Shown: piece by piece, positions 54,336 through 64,000 of the stretch
Numbering within the stretch: the stretch's first letter is position 1
How the letters are laid out: every line of letters begins with the position of its first letter
Source of the DNA: Musa acuminata AAA Group
Lineage: Eukaryota; Streptophyta; Magnoliopsida; Zingiberales; Musaceae
Length of the DNA stretch: 64,000 bases
Reading direction: 5' to 3'
Assembly (NCBI RefSeq): GCF_036884655.1
Contig: NC_088342.1
Location: forward strand, 18,887,501 to 18,951,500
Notes under the pieces: model-generated
Told to the model about the DNA's origin: nothing
What the model saw: the letters and a program-made list of their open reading frames with translations, nothing else
The model's database searches: none
Program-made: the position numbers and the translations under genes

Positions 54336-55173
54336 AAGAGTTTACAATACACATACAAGCTCATTCAGGAGGTGGAAAATTAAAATGCCTAAATAAAGAG
54401 TCAAATTATGGATGAATTTGCTACAACTCAGATAGGATTTGATCTTGTCGATGTTCAAGCCGTTCTTGTCTTTGTTCAAATCGGTCCATCTGAATCCCAA
54501 TATCTTCGACAGATGATGTATGAGCTGGCTCAAATGAATGTGTTTCCTCAAAGGGACAGATCGGAGGAGATTGAGTACCCCTAAAGACTAGTATTTCCGG
54601 TTCTGGTTCAGGTTGAGAGGGATCGGTTCTTCTAGGCATTCTAACCCAGTTACCGTTTCTATAAACACATCTTAATCGGTGAAGTAGATTTTCACAACTT
54701 TTAGGAACAAATGTTAAGTTGGGATTGACAAAAATAATTCCTAAGGCTTCAACATATGTTGTCCCAATAGTTTCATCATCCCATGATCCTCTAAAGTAAA
54801 GTCCTCTACTTTTTATGGGAATGCCTATCATGTCGCAAATGAATTTATCCATAATGGAGATGTGTTGTCCTAAGAGATAGGTAGACATTCTTTCTTCTTC
54901 ATATACTTGTATATTGTTGTAAAATAATCTAACAAGTCTTGGATAGATGGGTTCATTAATTTGTAAAATAGGGAGTAGATCTAAGTTTGCAAACCATTGG
55001 ATTGTCTCTAAGTCTCTTAGTTTATTTAAATCAAAATGTTTTCCCTTATTGACACTCCTAAGTTCGAAAGATGAAAACTTTTCAGCATGATATTTTGAAT
55101 CGAAAAAGGTAAGATCAAAATATTCCACTAATCTCCTCTTCCCTTTGTCCCTTGATGATCTTTTAGACCCCAT
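54336..55173 (-). pseudogene. Accessory ORF, copy C3 (internal deletion)
   Basis: Starts MGSKRSSRDKGKRR at 55173, aligns closely with the C1 copy (FYNNIQVYEEERMSTYLLGQ, FICDMIGIPIKSRGLYF), then skips about 100 codons between SCENLL and HRLRCVYRNG, keeps the proline-rich PSQPEPEPEI part and the QRQERLEHRQDQ coiled coil, and meets a TAG at 54421-54423, close to the C-terminus. The remaining 20 codons are readable to about 54350. The amino-acid-level conservation around most substitutions hints that the frame was once under selection. Confidence 0.75.
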
Positions 55174-55435
55174 AACTACTACTGTTTAGGAGGATAGTAA
55201 TGAGCAAGAGTAAATGAATCAAAAACAGAATTTAAGGGCTTCTTAGAGAATACCTTAGTGAGATCTTCAAGAGGGGGAAAGATTGTTGATCTTTTGCTTC
55301 GAAATGAGGAGTATTTGGTATGCTATGAGGGGAGAAATGGAGGTGGAGAAGTTTTGGAAGAGTAAAGAGGGGAAAGGAGTGAGTTGGGGTCAGTTCCACC
55401 GCCGACCCTAGCTCGGGTTAAAAAGGGGCAGAGTT

Positions 55436-55560
55436 GCAGGCGGTTGCACCTCTGGCTGGGGCGGTGCAACCGCTTGCAATACGTGACAGCCGGAGGTGCT
55501 ACCTCCAACTGGGGCGGTGCCACCGCCTGCAGGCGGTGCCACCGCCTGCAGGCGGTCAGC
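55436..55560 (-). repeat. GGCGGT hairpin repeats in accessory leader, copy C3
   Basis: Equivalent to 41432-41535 in C1, with one additional GCCTGCAGGCGGTGCCACC unit. Each unit is an imperfect inverted repeat. Confidence 0.85.
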
Positions 55561-56060
55561 ACTTGTTCTGACCGCAGTGTGATCTGAGTTGAGAGTTTTT
55601 GATTTGAGAAGAATTTTCATTCAGAGCAATCAACTTTACTTACGTAATTACATAAGAGTTTTCATTTTAAGATAAGAACTTTTGCACGATCAAGATAGAT
55701 CTTTTGACGTGCATACTCTCAATGTCGTACACATGTTTGTGATAGTTTATTCAAGTTGGTAAGCCTTGCAAGTTCATGACAAACTTAGTCAGTTCATGAT
55801 ATGGAGTTGGATTCGAATGGATGAAATCGATGGGTTCGAAAATCCAGAGGATATGTGAATTGAGAATCATGGGTTTCCAATTCTGAGAAATCAAATAGGG
55901 TTGTATCTAAATCGCATTTGTGGTTTTAAATTTCTAATCTTCATCTGTTATTTAGGCTAGAGAGCATTGCGAGTTCTTTTTGGATCTCGGGTCATGAATA
56001 TCGAGAATCCAAGGAGCAGGATATTATTTCTTGCTCCAGCTTATAATTTTTTTTATGTCT

Positions 56061-57644
56061 TTACAGGAAAGGATGATTTTTAGGTATCCATTTGCTTTTG
56101 GGTGCCTCAAAAATAGATCTACATTGTTTATCATGTTGCATAGAATTTATCATGGTTCCTTTAGGAACCCAAATTAATTTGTTCGGATTAATTTTCTTGA
56201 ATGGATAATAATGCGTTTTGTGTCCAAGTTTGCAACAAAAGTTACATTTTCTTTGGTGTCGAACATGTAAGATGGGGCCTTTTATGAAGGTGGTTGGATT
56301 TTGGTGAGGACTTCTCACAAATCCGATTCCACTTCTTTTGGGAACGTGACCCTTGTTTGCAAGGATCATGTTCAATGACTTGCTACCAACCTCGAATTTC
56401 TTCAAGGTGTCCTTAAGTAGCAAGTTTTCCTTTCGGAGAGTTTCTAGATCATGACATTTTGTGCATGAACTTAAACTATCATGATATTCAGTTTTTAACT
56501 TATCAAAATTACAAGTAAGACTATCATGCTCCTTTTTTAGCAATTTATATTTTCTACTAATAATCTTGCATTCATCAAATAAGTCATGGAAGGCATTTAA
56601 TAATTCATCAAATGATAAATCTGCATCTTTTAAATTCGTTACCTCCTCTCCGATGGCCATTAAGGCATAATGAGCAACTTGCTCGGTGTTGGACTCCTCT
56701 TCTTCAGACGCGCTTGAGTCATCCCATGTTGCTTTGAGCGCCTTCTTCTTTGATGTTCTCTTCTTGACTTGGGAACAATCACTCTTGTAGTGTCCCGGCT
56801 TCTTGCACTCATAGCAAATAACTTGGTCCTTCTTGGGTTCAAATTTATTTTTTGTTCCATTCTTAAACTTGTTTCTTTTAATGAATTTTTTAAATTTTCT
56901 TGTTAGAAGTGTCAAGTCATCATCACAGTCCTCATCACTTGAGTTTTCTTTCAAGTGATTTTCCAAAGTTCTAAGTGCCATATCCTTCCTGTTCTTTGGA
57001 AGGATGTCTTCTTGCTCTTCATGAGCTTTGCAAGTCATCTCGTAGGTCATTAATGACCCAATTAGTTCTTCAAGAGGGAAGTTGTTTAGATCCTTTGCCT
57101 CTTGAATAGCAGTGACTTTAGGATCCCAACTCTTAGGAAGGGATCTTAGAATCTTATTTATGAGCTCAAAATCCGAAAAACTTTTTTCGAGTCCCTTTAG
57201 ACCGTTGACGACATCCGTGAAATGGGTAAACATGTCGCCAATAGTCTCACTTAGTTTCATCCGGAAAAGTTCGGAAGAGTGTAACAAAAGGTTGATTTTT
57301 GACTCTTTCACTCTACTTGTGCCTTCGTGAGTCACTTCGAGTGTGTGCCAAATATCAAATGCGGTTTCACAAACCGAAATACGGTTGAACTCGTTTTTAT
57401 CAAGTGCACAAAATAAGGCATTCATAGCCTTTGCATTAAGAGCGAAGGCCTTCTTCTCCAATTCATTCCAATCGATCATTGGAAGAGAAGACTTCGAAAA
57501 TCCATTTTCGACAAGATTCCAAAGTTTAAAATCCATAGAAATAAGAAACATCTTCATTCGGGTCTTCCAATAGGTGTAGTCCGTCCCATTGAACATGGGT
57601 GGACATGTAATAGAGTGGCCCTCTTGGTTTCCGGCGTATGCCAT
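56061..57644 (-). CDS. Copia gag, copy C3 (intact, 527 codons)
   Basis: Full open frame from ATG (MAYAGNQEGHSITC) to TAA. Domain order: N-terminal Copia gag segment (TYWKTRMKMFLISMDFKLW), central gag core, acidic stretch, first zinc knuckle CYECKKPGHYKSDC (C-x2-C-x4-H-x4-C), a long charged coiled-coil part, and a second knuckle whose last cysteine is tyrosine (CNFCCKLGHKTHYY). In this lineage gag builds the cytoplasmic particle and packages RNA. It stops at the conserved site after HPFL. It is the only undamaged retrotransposon coding frame in the window. No protease is available in cis. Confidence 0.92.
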   Translation of the reverse strand: MAYAGNQEGHSITCPPMFNGTDYTYWKTRMKMFLISMDFKLWNLVENGFSKSSLPMIDWNELEKKAFALNAKAMNALFCALDKNEFNRISVCETAFDIWHTLEVTHEGTSRVKESKINLLLHSSELFRMKLSETIGDMFTHFTDVVNGLKGLEKSFSDFELINKILRSLPKSWDPKVTAIQEAKDLNNFPLEELIGSLMTYEMTCKAHEEQEDILPKNRKDMALRTLENHLKENSSDEDCDDDLTLLTRKFKKFIKRNKFKNGTKNKFEPKKDQVICYECKKPGHYKSDCSQVKKRTSKKKALKATWDDSSASEEEESNTEQVAHYALMAIGEEVTNLKDADLSFDELLNAFHDLFDECKIISRKYKLLKKEHDSLTCNFDKLKTEYHDSLSSCTKCHDLETLRKENLLLKDTLKKFEVGSKSLNMILANKGHVPKRSGIGFVRSPHQNPTTFIKGPILHVRHQRKCNFCCKLGHKTHYYPFKKINPNKLIWVPKGTMINSMQHDKQCRSIFEAPKSKWIPKNHPFL

Positions 57645-57680
57645 CTCTATTGGGTTTTAATCCGTTTGAGAGTTAACCCC

Positions 57681-57694
57681 GCTCTGATACCAAT
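57681..57694 (-). promoter_or_regulatory. Primer binding site, copy C3
   Basis: GCTCTGATACCAAT on the plus strand, the complement of the TGGTATCAGAGC site, next to the 5' LTR. Confidence 0.87.
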
Positions 57695-59456
57695 TGTTAG
57701 GATCAAGAGCACTAAGAGGGGGAGGGGGGTGAATTAGTGCAGCGGAAATCTTTCGACGATAAAAACGTTTGAACGATAAAAATGATTTCGGTGTGAAAGC
57801 TGATTCTAAGATTACTTTAACTTAAGATCAAGCGAGATGACGTTAAAGTCAATCTATGAAGGCAGTTTGCAGTTATGATGAAAACCAGAATATGAGCGCA
57901 AATTGAAATATGACGTTCGTACGAAGAAACTGATTTACGTCTAAATGCTGATTCGTAAATCACTTGATTAGGCGAGATGCAACTTAAGCAAGGATATTAA
58001 GGCAGTTTGCAGTTAAGATATAAATCAAAATGAAAACGCAAACTGAAATATGATGATCGTACGAAAAAATAGATTTACGTCTAAACGCTGATTCGGAAAG
58101 TGGAAAGCTGAAACCCGATCGTATATGCATAGAAAGCAGTAAGCTTTAGAGGAGGTTTGCAGTAAAGATAAAATGCTCAAAGTAAATGCAAACCGAGATT
58201 TAGAGTGGTTCGGTCAATCTTGACCTACTCCACTTTTGGCTTCCTCCACCAACGAGGTCACTGACGTCAACTAGAGGCCTTCCTTCAATAGGCGAAGGCC
58301 AATCACCCTTTTACAGTTTCACTCCTTTTGACGAGCTTAGGAGACAACCCTTACAGAATTTTCTCTCCTCTCCTCTCTTTACAGCTCAGAACTTGGAAGA
58401 AAAGAGGGAGAAGGACTTTTGGCCTTTACAACAATTTTGAGCTCTAAAAATCACAGAACAAGATCAAGATTTCGGTGTGTATTCTCTGTGCTTTCAGTGC
58501 TAAATGGGTGGGGTATTTATAGGCCCCAACCTAGTTCAAATTTGGAGCTCAAAATTGTTAATTCCCGGAATTCCAGGATCAGGCGGTTGCACCTCCTGAC
58601 TGGAGCGGTTGCACCGCCTGGCAGAGCTCGAAGACTGAGCCTCTAGGCGGTGCCACCTCCTGTCAGGGGCGGTTGCACCTCCTGCCAGAGCTCGAAGACC
58701 AAGCTCAGGCGGTGCAACCTCCTGACTGAGGCGATTGCACCGCTCAGCCAGTGCTCGGAGACCGAGCCCAGGCGATGCCACCTCCTGTCAGGGGAGGTTG
58801 CACCGCCCAGTCTCGCTCGGAGACTGAGCCTAGGCGGTGCCACCGCCTGGCTGGAGCGGTTGCACCTCCCAATCTCGCTCAGAGACTGAGCCCAGGCGGT
58901 GCAACCTCCTACCTTGGGCGGTTCAACCGCCTAGCAGAAATCAGGGTCCGAATGGGTTGATCCATTCAGCTCAATTTGGGTTTTTCAGGGGCCCAATTGT
59001 CCCATGATTAATTTAATGGGATCACCTCCCATTTCCAACTTAATCATTGTGCTAACTACGATATTCCCTAAGACATTTACTGCAACTTGCTCCGGTGCGT
59101 CAATCGCTTCTTCCGGCGAGCTTACGGCGAACTTCTGTCGATCATCCGATGAACCCTCGGTGATGCTCCTGCGGACTTCCGGCAAACTCCTGGACTTGCG
59201 ACAATCCACTTGGCGAGTTCCGACGTGCTTCTTTGGCAAGCTCATGGACTTCTCGGATTTGTTCCCGCAGAACCTCCGACGACTGTCCGAACTTTCGTCG
59301 AACTCTCGAACTCCCAACGTAATCATTGTCTTGACTCCGGCGCAACTCCTACTACATGTCTTACTTTCATCGTAGTTAATCCTGCACACTTATCTCAACA
59401 TATAGATTAGATAACAAATGACAATTGACTTCATCATCAAAATCTGAGATTCAACA
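57695..59456 (-). repeat. 5' LTR of Copia copy C3
   Basis: 1,762 bp. It contains the TATAAATA box at 58514-58521 (minus) and the array at 58575-58935. It closely matches the 3' LTR at 51021-52858. Confidence 0.88.
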
Positions 59457-60135
59457 AAATGAGGTGTGGAAGCTTGTTCCTAGGCCAAATGACAATTTAG
59501 TTATTGGTACTAAATGGGTATTTAGAAACAAGCAAGATGAATCTGGTATCGTGGTTAGAAACAAGGCTAGATTAGTGGCCAAAGGTTTCAACCAAGAAGA
59601 AGGTATCGATTACGAAGAAACCTTCGCTCTTGTGGCTAGATTAGAAGCCATAAGGATGCTCCTTGCTTATACTAGTAATAATAATTTTAAGTTGTTTCAA
59701 ATGGATGTTAGAAGCGCTTTTCTTAATGGCTTTATTTCTGAAGAAGTTTATGTTGAACAACCTCCCGGATTTGAAAATAAAAGCCTCCCTAATCATGTAT
59801 TTAAATTAACCAAAGCTCTCTATGGTTTAAAACAAGCCCCAAGGGCTTGGTATGATAGATTAAGTACTTTCTTATTGAAAAAAATTTCACAAAAGGCAAG
59901 GTCGATACCACATTATTTATCAAAAATTTTAAAAATAATTTTCTCATTGTTCAGATTTATGTTGATGATATTATCTTCGGTTCTACAAATGAATCTCTTT
60001 GTGAATCTTTTGCTGAAGTCATGAGTCTCGAATTTAAAATGAGTTTGATGGGAGAATTAACCTTGTTCTTAGGCTTACAAATTAAGCAAACTAAGCAATG
60101 GCATCTTTATTAGTCAAACTAAATATACCTTAGAT
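59457..60135 (+). pseudogene. Copia reverse transcriptase, copy C2 (frameshifted)
   Basis: Resumes right after C3 with NEVWKLVPRP and continues through WVFRNKQDESG, RLVAKGFNQEEGIDYEETFA and QMDVRSAFLNGFISEEVYVE (usually D-V-K) to KLTKALYGLKQAPRAWYDRL. A frameshift near 59880 follows. The catalytic YVDD box is still readable in another frame at about 59959-59970. A second shift near 60090 and a stop near 60111 precede the RNase H part. Confidence 0.9.
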
Positions 60136-60900
60136 TTGCTAAAAAGATTTAATATGAATAGCTCAAAAGCTATTAACACTCCTTTGACCACCTCCACTAA
60201 GTTAGAAGTTGATGAAAGTGGAGAAAGCTTCGATCAAAAAACTTATAGGGGTATGATAGGAAGTTTACTTTACCTCACTGCAACTAGACCAGATATCATG
60301 TTCAGTGTAGGACTTTGTGTTAGGTTTCAATCGAACCCTAAAATATCTCATTTTAAAACGGTTAAAAGAATACTTAGATATCTTAAAGGTACCACAAATC
60401 TAGGATTATGGTATCCAAAATCCGAGAATTTTGAGTTAATTGCGTATGCTGATGCGGATTTTGCTAGGTGTGGATTAGATAGAAAAAACACATCAGGATC
60501 ATGTCAATTTTTGGGACATTCCCTTGTTTCCTGGTCATCTAAGAAACAAAACTTGGTTACACTATCAACAACCGAAATTGAGTATATTGTAGCTAGTGCA
60601 TGCTGTGCACAAGTTGTGTGGATGAAAAACAACTTAGAAGATTATAAAGTCTATCTTAAAAACATTCTCATTAAATGTGATAACACAAGTGCAATATGTT
60701 TAACAAAGAATCTCATTCAACACTCAAGAACAAAACATATTGATATTAGACATCACTTCATATGAGATCATGTCACTAATCATGATGTAATCATAGAGTT
60801 CATTGATTTAAACATCAACTAGCTAATATTTTTACAAAACCTCTAAGCAAAGAACAATTTGATTTCATTAGAAGAGAATTAAGAATGTTAATGTGTTTGA
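60136..60900 (+). pseudogene. Copia RT end and RNase H, copy C2
   Basis: Reads RGMIGSLLYLTATRPDIMFS, RILRYLKGTTNLGLWYP, YADADFARCGLDRKNTSG (usually D-W/Y-A-G), TLSTTEIEYI (usually A-E-Y) and CDNTSAICLTKN. It ends at a TGA (60763-60765). The tail, KTDHI-like then LLAKIFLQNL, is readable with stops to about 60905. No accessory ORF follows. Confidence 0.88.
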
Positions 60901-60905
60901 ATGCA

Positions 60906-62088
60906 TAAACTTGTTAAAATCATTTCTCGGACTTTATTGATTGAATGATCAAATCACTTGATTGCAATTACATGCCTAAAATTACATGTTGGAAATTATG
61001 TTTTTTGGATACAAAAATTTCTATAACAATGAGCATGTTTTGTCTTTATGATTGTATTTGAAAATCTATAGTATAGTCTTGTCCGAATGCATGAAAGTAT
61101 TAATTTCATTTTCGGATTCTCTTAACTAGTGGCATCCTAACAATCAGATTTTCTCGATACATTATCCTTTTCCGAACTTAATAAGCATATATATATCGAG
61201 TTTGATTCTCATCATTGATTTTTGACATATGGAATCAACTAGCAAAAACATCTCTCATACACTTATCATGTGAAAAATATTTTTTGAGAAATGGATTTGA
61301 TAAAATGATTCCTGCAATGGTAGTGTTTTTACTTGCAAGGATATGTTTCACATATATATCTTGATCCTTATAAAAATGGAATATGATTTAATCTCTCATC
61401 GATTTTAACTTCATTCAAAGTAAACTCACAAATAGCTGATATCACAAATAGCCTTCCTTCTTCATGCAAAAATATAATAACAAATGAAAAGGAAGAAGTA
61501 TTAAAAGCTATCTCCATGTCATGTTTTCCTTGAGATGTTTGCATAATTGATATCCTATTACTCACCATTGGAAAATGACATGAACCTAGTTATGGCATGA
61601 ATAAAACCGCACTTATGCTTAAAAATTGTTTATATCGTTTTCCTTTTTGTTGATGACAAAGGGGGAGAGATATATGAATTGATGCTATGATTATGCCATG
61701 CTTGCATCATCAAAAATATATGAATCGATGATAACTATGATTGCCATATTTGCATTATGCCATGTTTGCATCATATTAAGATATCAAGAACTTGCATCGT
61801 AATTTTACATATTGATATCTTATGTTGAACTGCTACAATCATTCATATTTGAAATGTAAAACTTGAGAATGGATGTCAAGTCTTGACATCATTTTCAGTA
61901 AGATGCATCATGATAGGAATCATGATGGGAGTAATTGATAAGGTTAAGAGTTCTTAACTTATCAATAAGTCTATTGATTTCAAAGGCCTTTAATTCAAGA
62001 ATGACTTATCTCAAGTATGGCATATAGATAGGGGGAGTTAAGGTTAACTCCGTTATCAATTGATTATCATCATCAAAAAGTGGGAGAT
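60906..62088 (+). other. Non-coding region before the 3' LTR, copy C2
   Basis: About 1.2 kb related to 43268-44323 of C1. It has an internal polypurine tract AAAGGGGGAGAGA (61658-61670) and the terminal AAAAAGTGGGAGAT (62075-62088), in which one G of the normal run is T. Confidence 0.75.
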
Positions 62089-63549
62089 TGTTGTATCTCA
62101 GATTTTGATGATGAAGTCAATTGTCATTTGTTATCTAATCCATATGTTGAGATAAGTGTGCAGGATTAACTACGATGAAAGTAAGACATGCAGTAGGAGT
62201 TGAGCCGGAGTCAAAGATTATGATCACGTTGGGAGTTCGAGAGCTCGATAGAAGTCCGGACGGTCGTCGGAGGTTTTGCGGGAACAAATCCGAGAAGTCC
62301 AGGACCTTGCCAAAAGAAGCTCGTCGGAACTCGCCAAGTGGATCATCGTAAGTCCAGGAGTTTGCCGGAAGTCCGCTAGAGCATCGCCGGAGGTTCGTCG
62401 GATGTTCGCTGGAAGTTCGTTGGAAGCTCGCCGGAAGAAGCGATTGACACACCGGAGCAAGCTATAGTCAATGTCTTAAGAATTATCGTAGTTAGCATGT
62501 AGATTAAGTTAGGAATGGGAGGTGATCCCATTAACTTAATTTGGGGGCAATTGGGTCCTTGACAAACCCAAATTGGGCCGAATGGATCAACCCATTCGGA
62601 CCAGAATTCCTACTAGGCGATGACACCGCCTGGGCTTAGTCTCCGAGCGAGATTGGGCGGTGCAACCGCCCCTGACAGGCGGTGGCACCGCTAGAGCTCA
62701 GTCTTCGAGTGAGACTGGGCAGTGCAACTGCCCCTGTCAGGCGGTGGAACCGCCTAGAAGCTCAGTCTCCGAGCTGCCAGGCGATTGTACCGCCCCAGTC
62801 AAGAGGTGGTATCGCCAGGACCCCGGAAATCTGGGAAAAGATATTTTTGAGCTCCAAATTCAAACTAGTTTGGGGCCTATATATACCCCACCCTTTCCTG
62901 CATGAAAGGGCACCGAAAATCCAATCTTACTCTGTGATTTTTAGAGCTCAAAAGTGTTGTAAAGGCTAGAAGTTCTCCTCCCTCTTTTTCCAAGTTTTGA
63001 TCTTTCAAGAGAGGAGAGAAAAGTTTGTAAGGGTTGTCTCCTAAGCTCGTCAAAAGGAGTGAAACTGTAAAAGGGTGGTTGGCCTTCGCCTATTGAAGGA
63101 AGGCCTCTAGTGGACGTCAGTGACCTCGTTGGTGGAGGAAGCCAAAAGTGGATGTAGGCCAAGATTGATCGAACCACTCTAAATCTCGGTTTGCATTTAC
63201 TTTGAACATTTTATCTTTACTGCAAACCTCCTCAATAGCTTACTGCCTTCTGCTCTTTTATGAACTCACTTTCAAGTTTCCAAAAACGGTTTTACGTCGG
63301 ACATCGATTTTATCATACGAACATCATATTTCAGTTTGCGCTTACATTCCGATTTCTATCTTAACTGCAAACTTCCTACCTTACTTTACTTCAAATACAT
63401 TTCCGTAAGCTTTCAAAGTTATTATCTGCACGAAACGACTTTTACGTCGGAATCGGATTTCAACGTATGAACGCAGTTTTAATCATCGAAAATTTTCCGC
63501 TGCACTAATTCACCCCCCCCCCCCCCTCTTAGTGCTCTTGATCCTAACA
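62089..63549 (+). repeat. 3' LTR of Copia copy C2
   Basis: 1,461 bp, TGTTGTATC...CCTAACA. Promoter-like TATATATA at 62879-62886, GGCGGT array 62615-62820 (one unit shorter than in the 5' LTR) and C14 near the end. Confidence 0.88.
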
Positions 63550-64000
63550 CATATGAATGAGTATATAGTATACCAGTCTATCTGGCTATCTCGATATCCC
63601 TCTCAAATAACCTATGATCGGGAATATTTAGGTTTATGTTTATAGGCGAATTGGTCTTATTATTATGTTCTCATCATGATCCAATTCTCATTGCAGAGAT
63701 TTAATGACATCATAATATATTCATCATCCAATATAAAGTAAAATAATAATAATAATAATAACTAAAAAAACTATACAGCATGTCACATGTGTCATCACTT
63801 ACGTGATTGGTTTACAGAACACCCGTATCCAGTAAAAGGTCATCCAATAACGAAGGCAATTTGCAGAATATTATCCCTATTTCAGTATTCAATTAGGAGA
63901 CTCGAGAGCTATATTCACATAAGGATAGACTAAAACTACTCTAGAATGGCTTGAAAGTTCAGGCACAATGGTATCAGGTGGAAAACATCTCTCCTAAATG
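63550..64000. repeat. Right flank of host repeat interrupted by Copia C2
   Basis: Continues the repeat seen at 46092-46289 after the catat duplication (GAATGAGTATATAGTATACC...). It has an AATAAT simple repeat at 63742-63764. No coding content; family not identified. Confidence 0.4.

Larger units (their letters stand above)
51021..59456 (-). mobile_element. SIRE/Maximus-type Copia element, non-autonomous, nested in C2 (copy C3)
   Basis: Minus orientation. 5' LTR 57695-59456, primer site at about 57681-57694, intact gag 56061-57644, accessory leader and ORF 54336-55260, pol tail near 54022-54105, polypurine tract near 52859-52875, 3' LTR 51021-52858. Flanks are cattg (51016-51020) and aaatg (59457-59461); the second also fits the interrupted RT frame, so the left copy has probably mutated. 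It has the same layout as C1: pol replaced by the accessory ORF. Confidence 0.9.
46290..63549 (+). mobile_element. SIRE/Maximus-type Copia element with pol (copy C2), 17.3 kb with nested insertion
   Basis: 5' LTR 46290-47823 (TGTTGTATC...CCTAACA), primer site 47826, gag 47874-49456, protease and integrase 49457-51015, interruption by C3 (51021-59456), RT and RNase H 59457-60765, polypurine tract 62075-62088, 3' LTR 62089-63549. A perfect 5-bp target duplication, catat, is at 46285-46289 and 63550-63554. Without C3 the element is 8.8 kb. It lacks the accessory ORF of C1 and C3 and is the only element here with RT. Gag, protease, RT and the pol tail carry disabling mutations. Confidence 0.92.

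Noticed and set aside
1..64000. Endogenous pararetrovirus, tRNA and rRNA genes
   Set aside because: No movement-protein or coat motifs, no cloverleaf with conserved arms and no rRNA-like stretches were recognised by eye.

Overview
The window is nuclear DNA from a flowering plant, probably a monocot. A banana/ginger-type genome is a weak guess from the style of the repeats, not something the sequence proves. The evidence for a plant nucleus is one spliced gene with GT-AG introns and a plant-specific domain combination, many LTR retrotransposons with plant-type primer sites (TGGTATCAGAGC, complementary to initiator tRNA-Met), MITE-like DNA transposons, and a nuclear copy of chloroplast ycf2. 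I saw no bacterial operons, CRISPR arrays, tRNA or rRNA genes, or pararetrovirus sequence.

Host gene (+ strand, about 3051-37786). Ten exons encode the C-terminal ~778 residues of a DExH-box RNA helicase with two CCCH zinc fingers, similar in order and length to Arabidopsis DExH8/C3H31. The N-terminal part with the ATP-binding motifs lies upstream of the window. The visible exons join in frame without a stop. The intron between the first two visible exons is 27,050 bp (3363-30412) and is filled with transposable elements.

Inside that intron, left to right: two decayed Gypsy-type LTR elements (about 3779-7640 and 8368-13303); a Mutator-like MITE at 9165-10022 that itself contains a 445-bp solo LTR; a heavily rearranged Gypsy-type element (13327-22673) holding a 2.65-kb solo LTR, a long inverted repeat with 1.34-kb arms (16399-17738 and 17920-19260) and a second MITE; a sister element (23448-26711) whose 3' LTR carries a GC-rich hAT-like MITE; and a LINE remnant (about 28108-29340, minus strand). 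None of the four Gypsy-type elements keeps recognisable reverse transcriptase or integrase; they carry only gag and protease remnants. A third MITE copy and a truncated copy lie in the intron before 3051. A ycf2 fragment sits in the intron at 30818-32984.

Downstream of the gene (38.9-64 kb) are three Ty1-copia elements of SIRE/Maximus type. The first (38937-46091) has lost most of its 5' LTR. The second (46290-63549) is complete, has a perfect 5-bp target duplication (catat), and carries gag, protease, integrase, RT and RNase H, all mutated. The third (51021-59456, opposite strand) is inserted in the second one's pol. The first and third share an unusual layout: gag is kept, almost all of pol is missing, and the gap holds a separate ORF with its own leader and a possible 5'-UTR intron. 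They therefore form a non-autonomous subfamily with a captured or accessory ORF, and the second element is a plausible relative of its helper. The second element is itself inserted in a further repeat, seen at 46092-46289 and 63550-64000.
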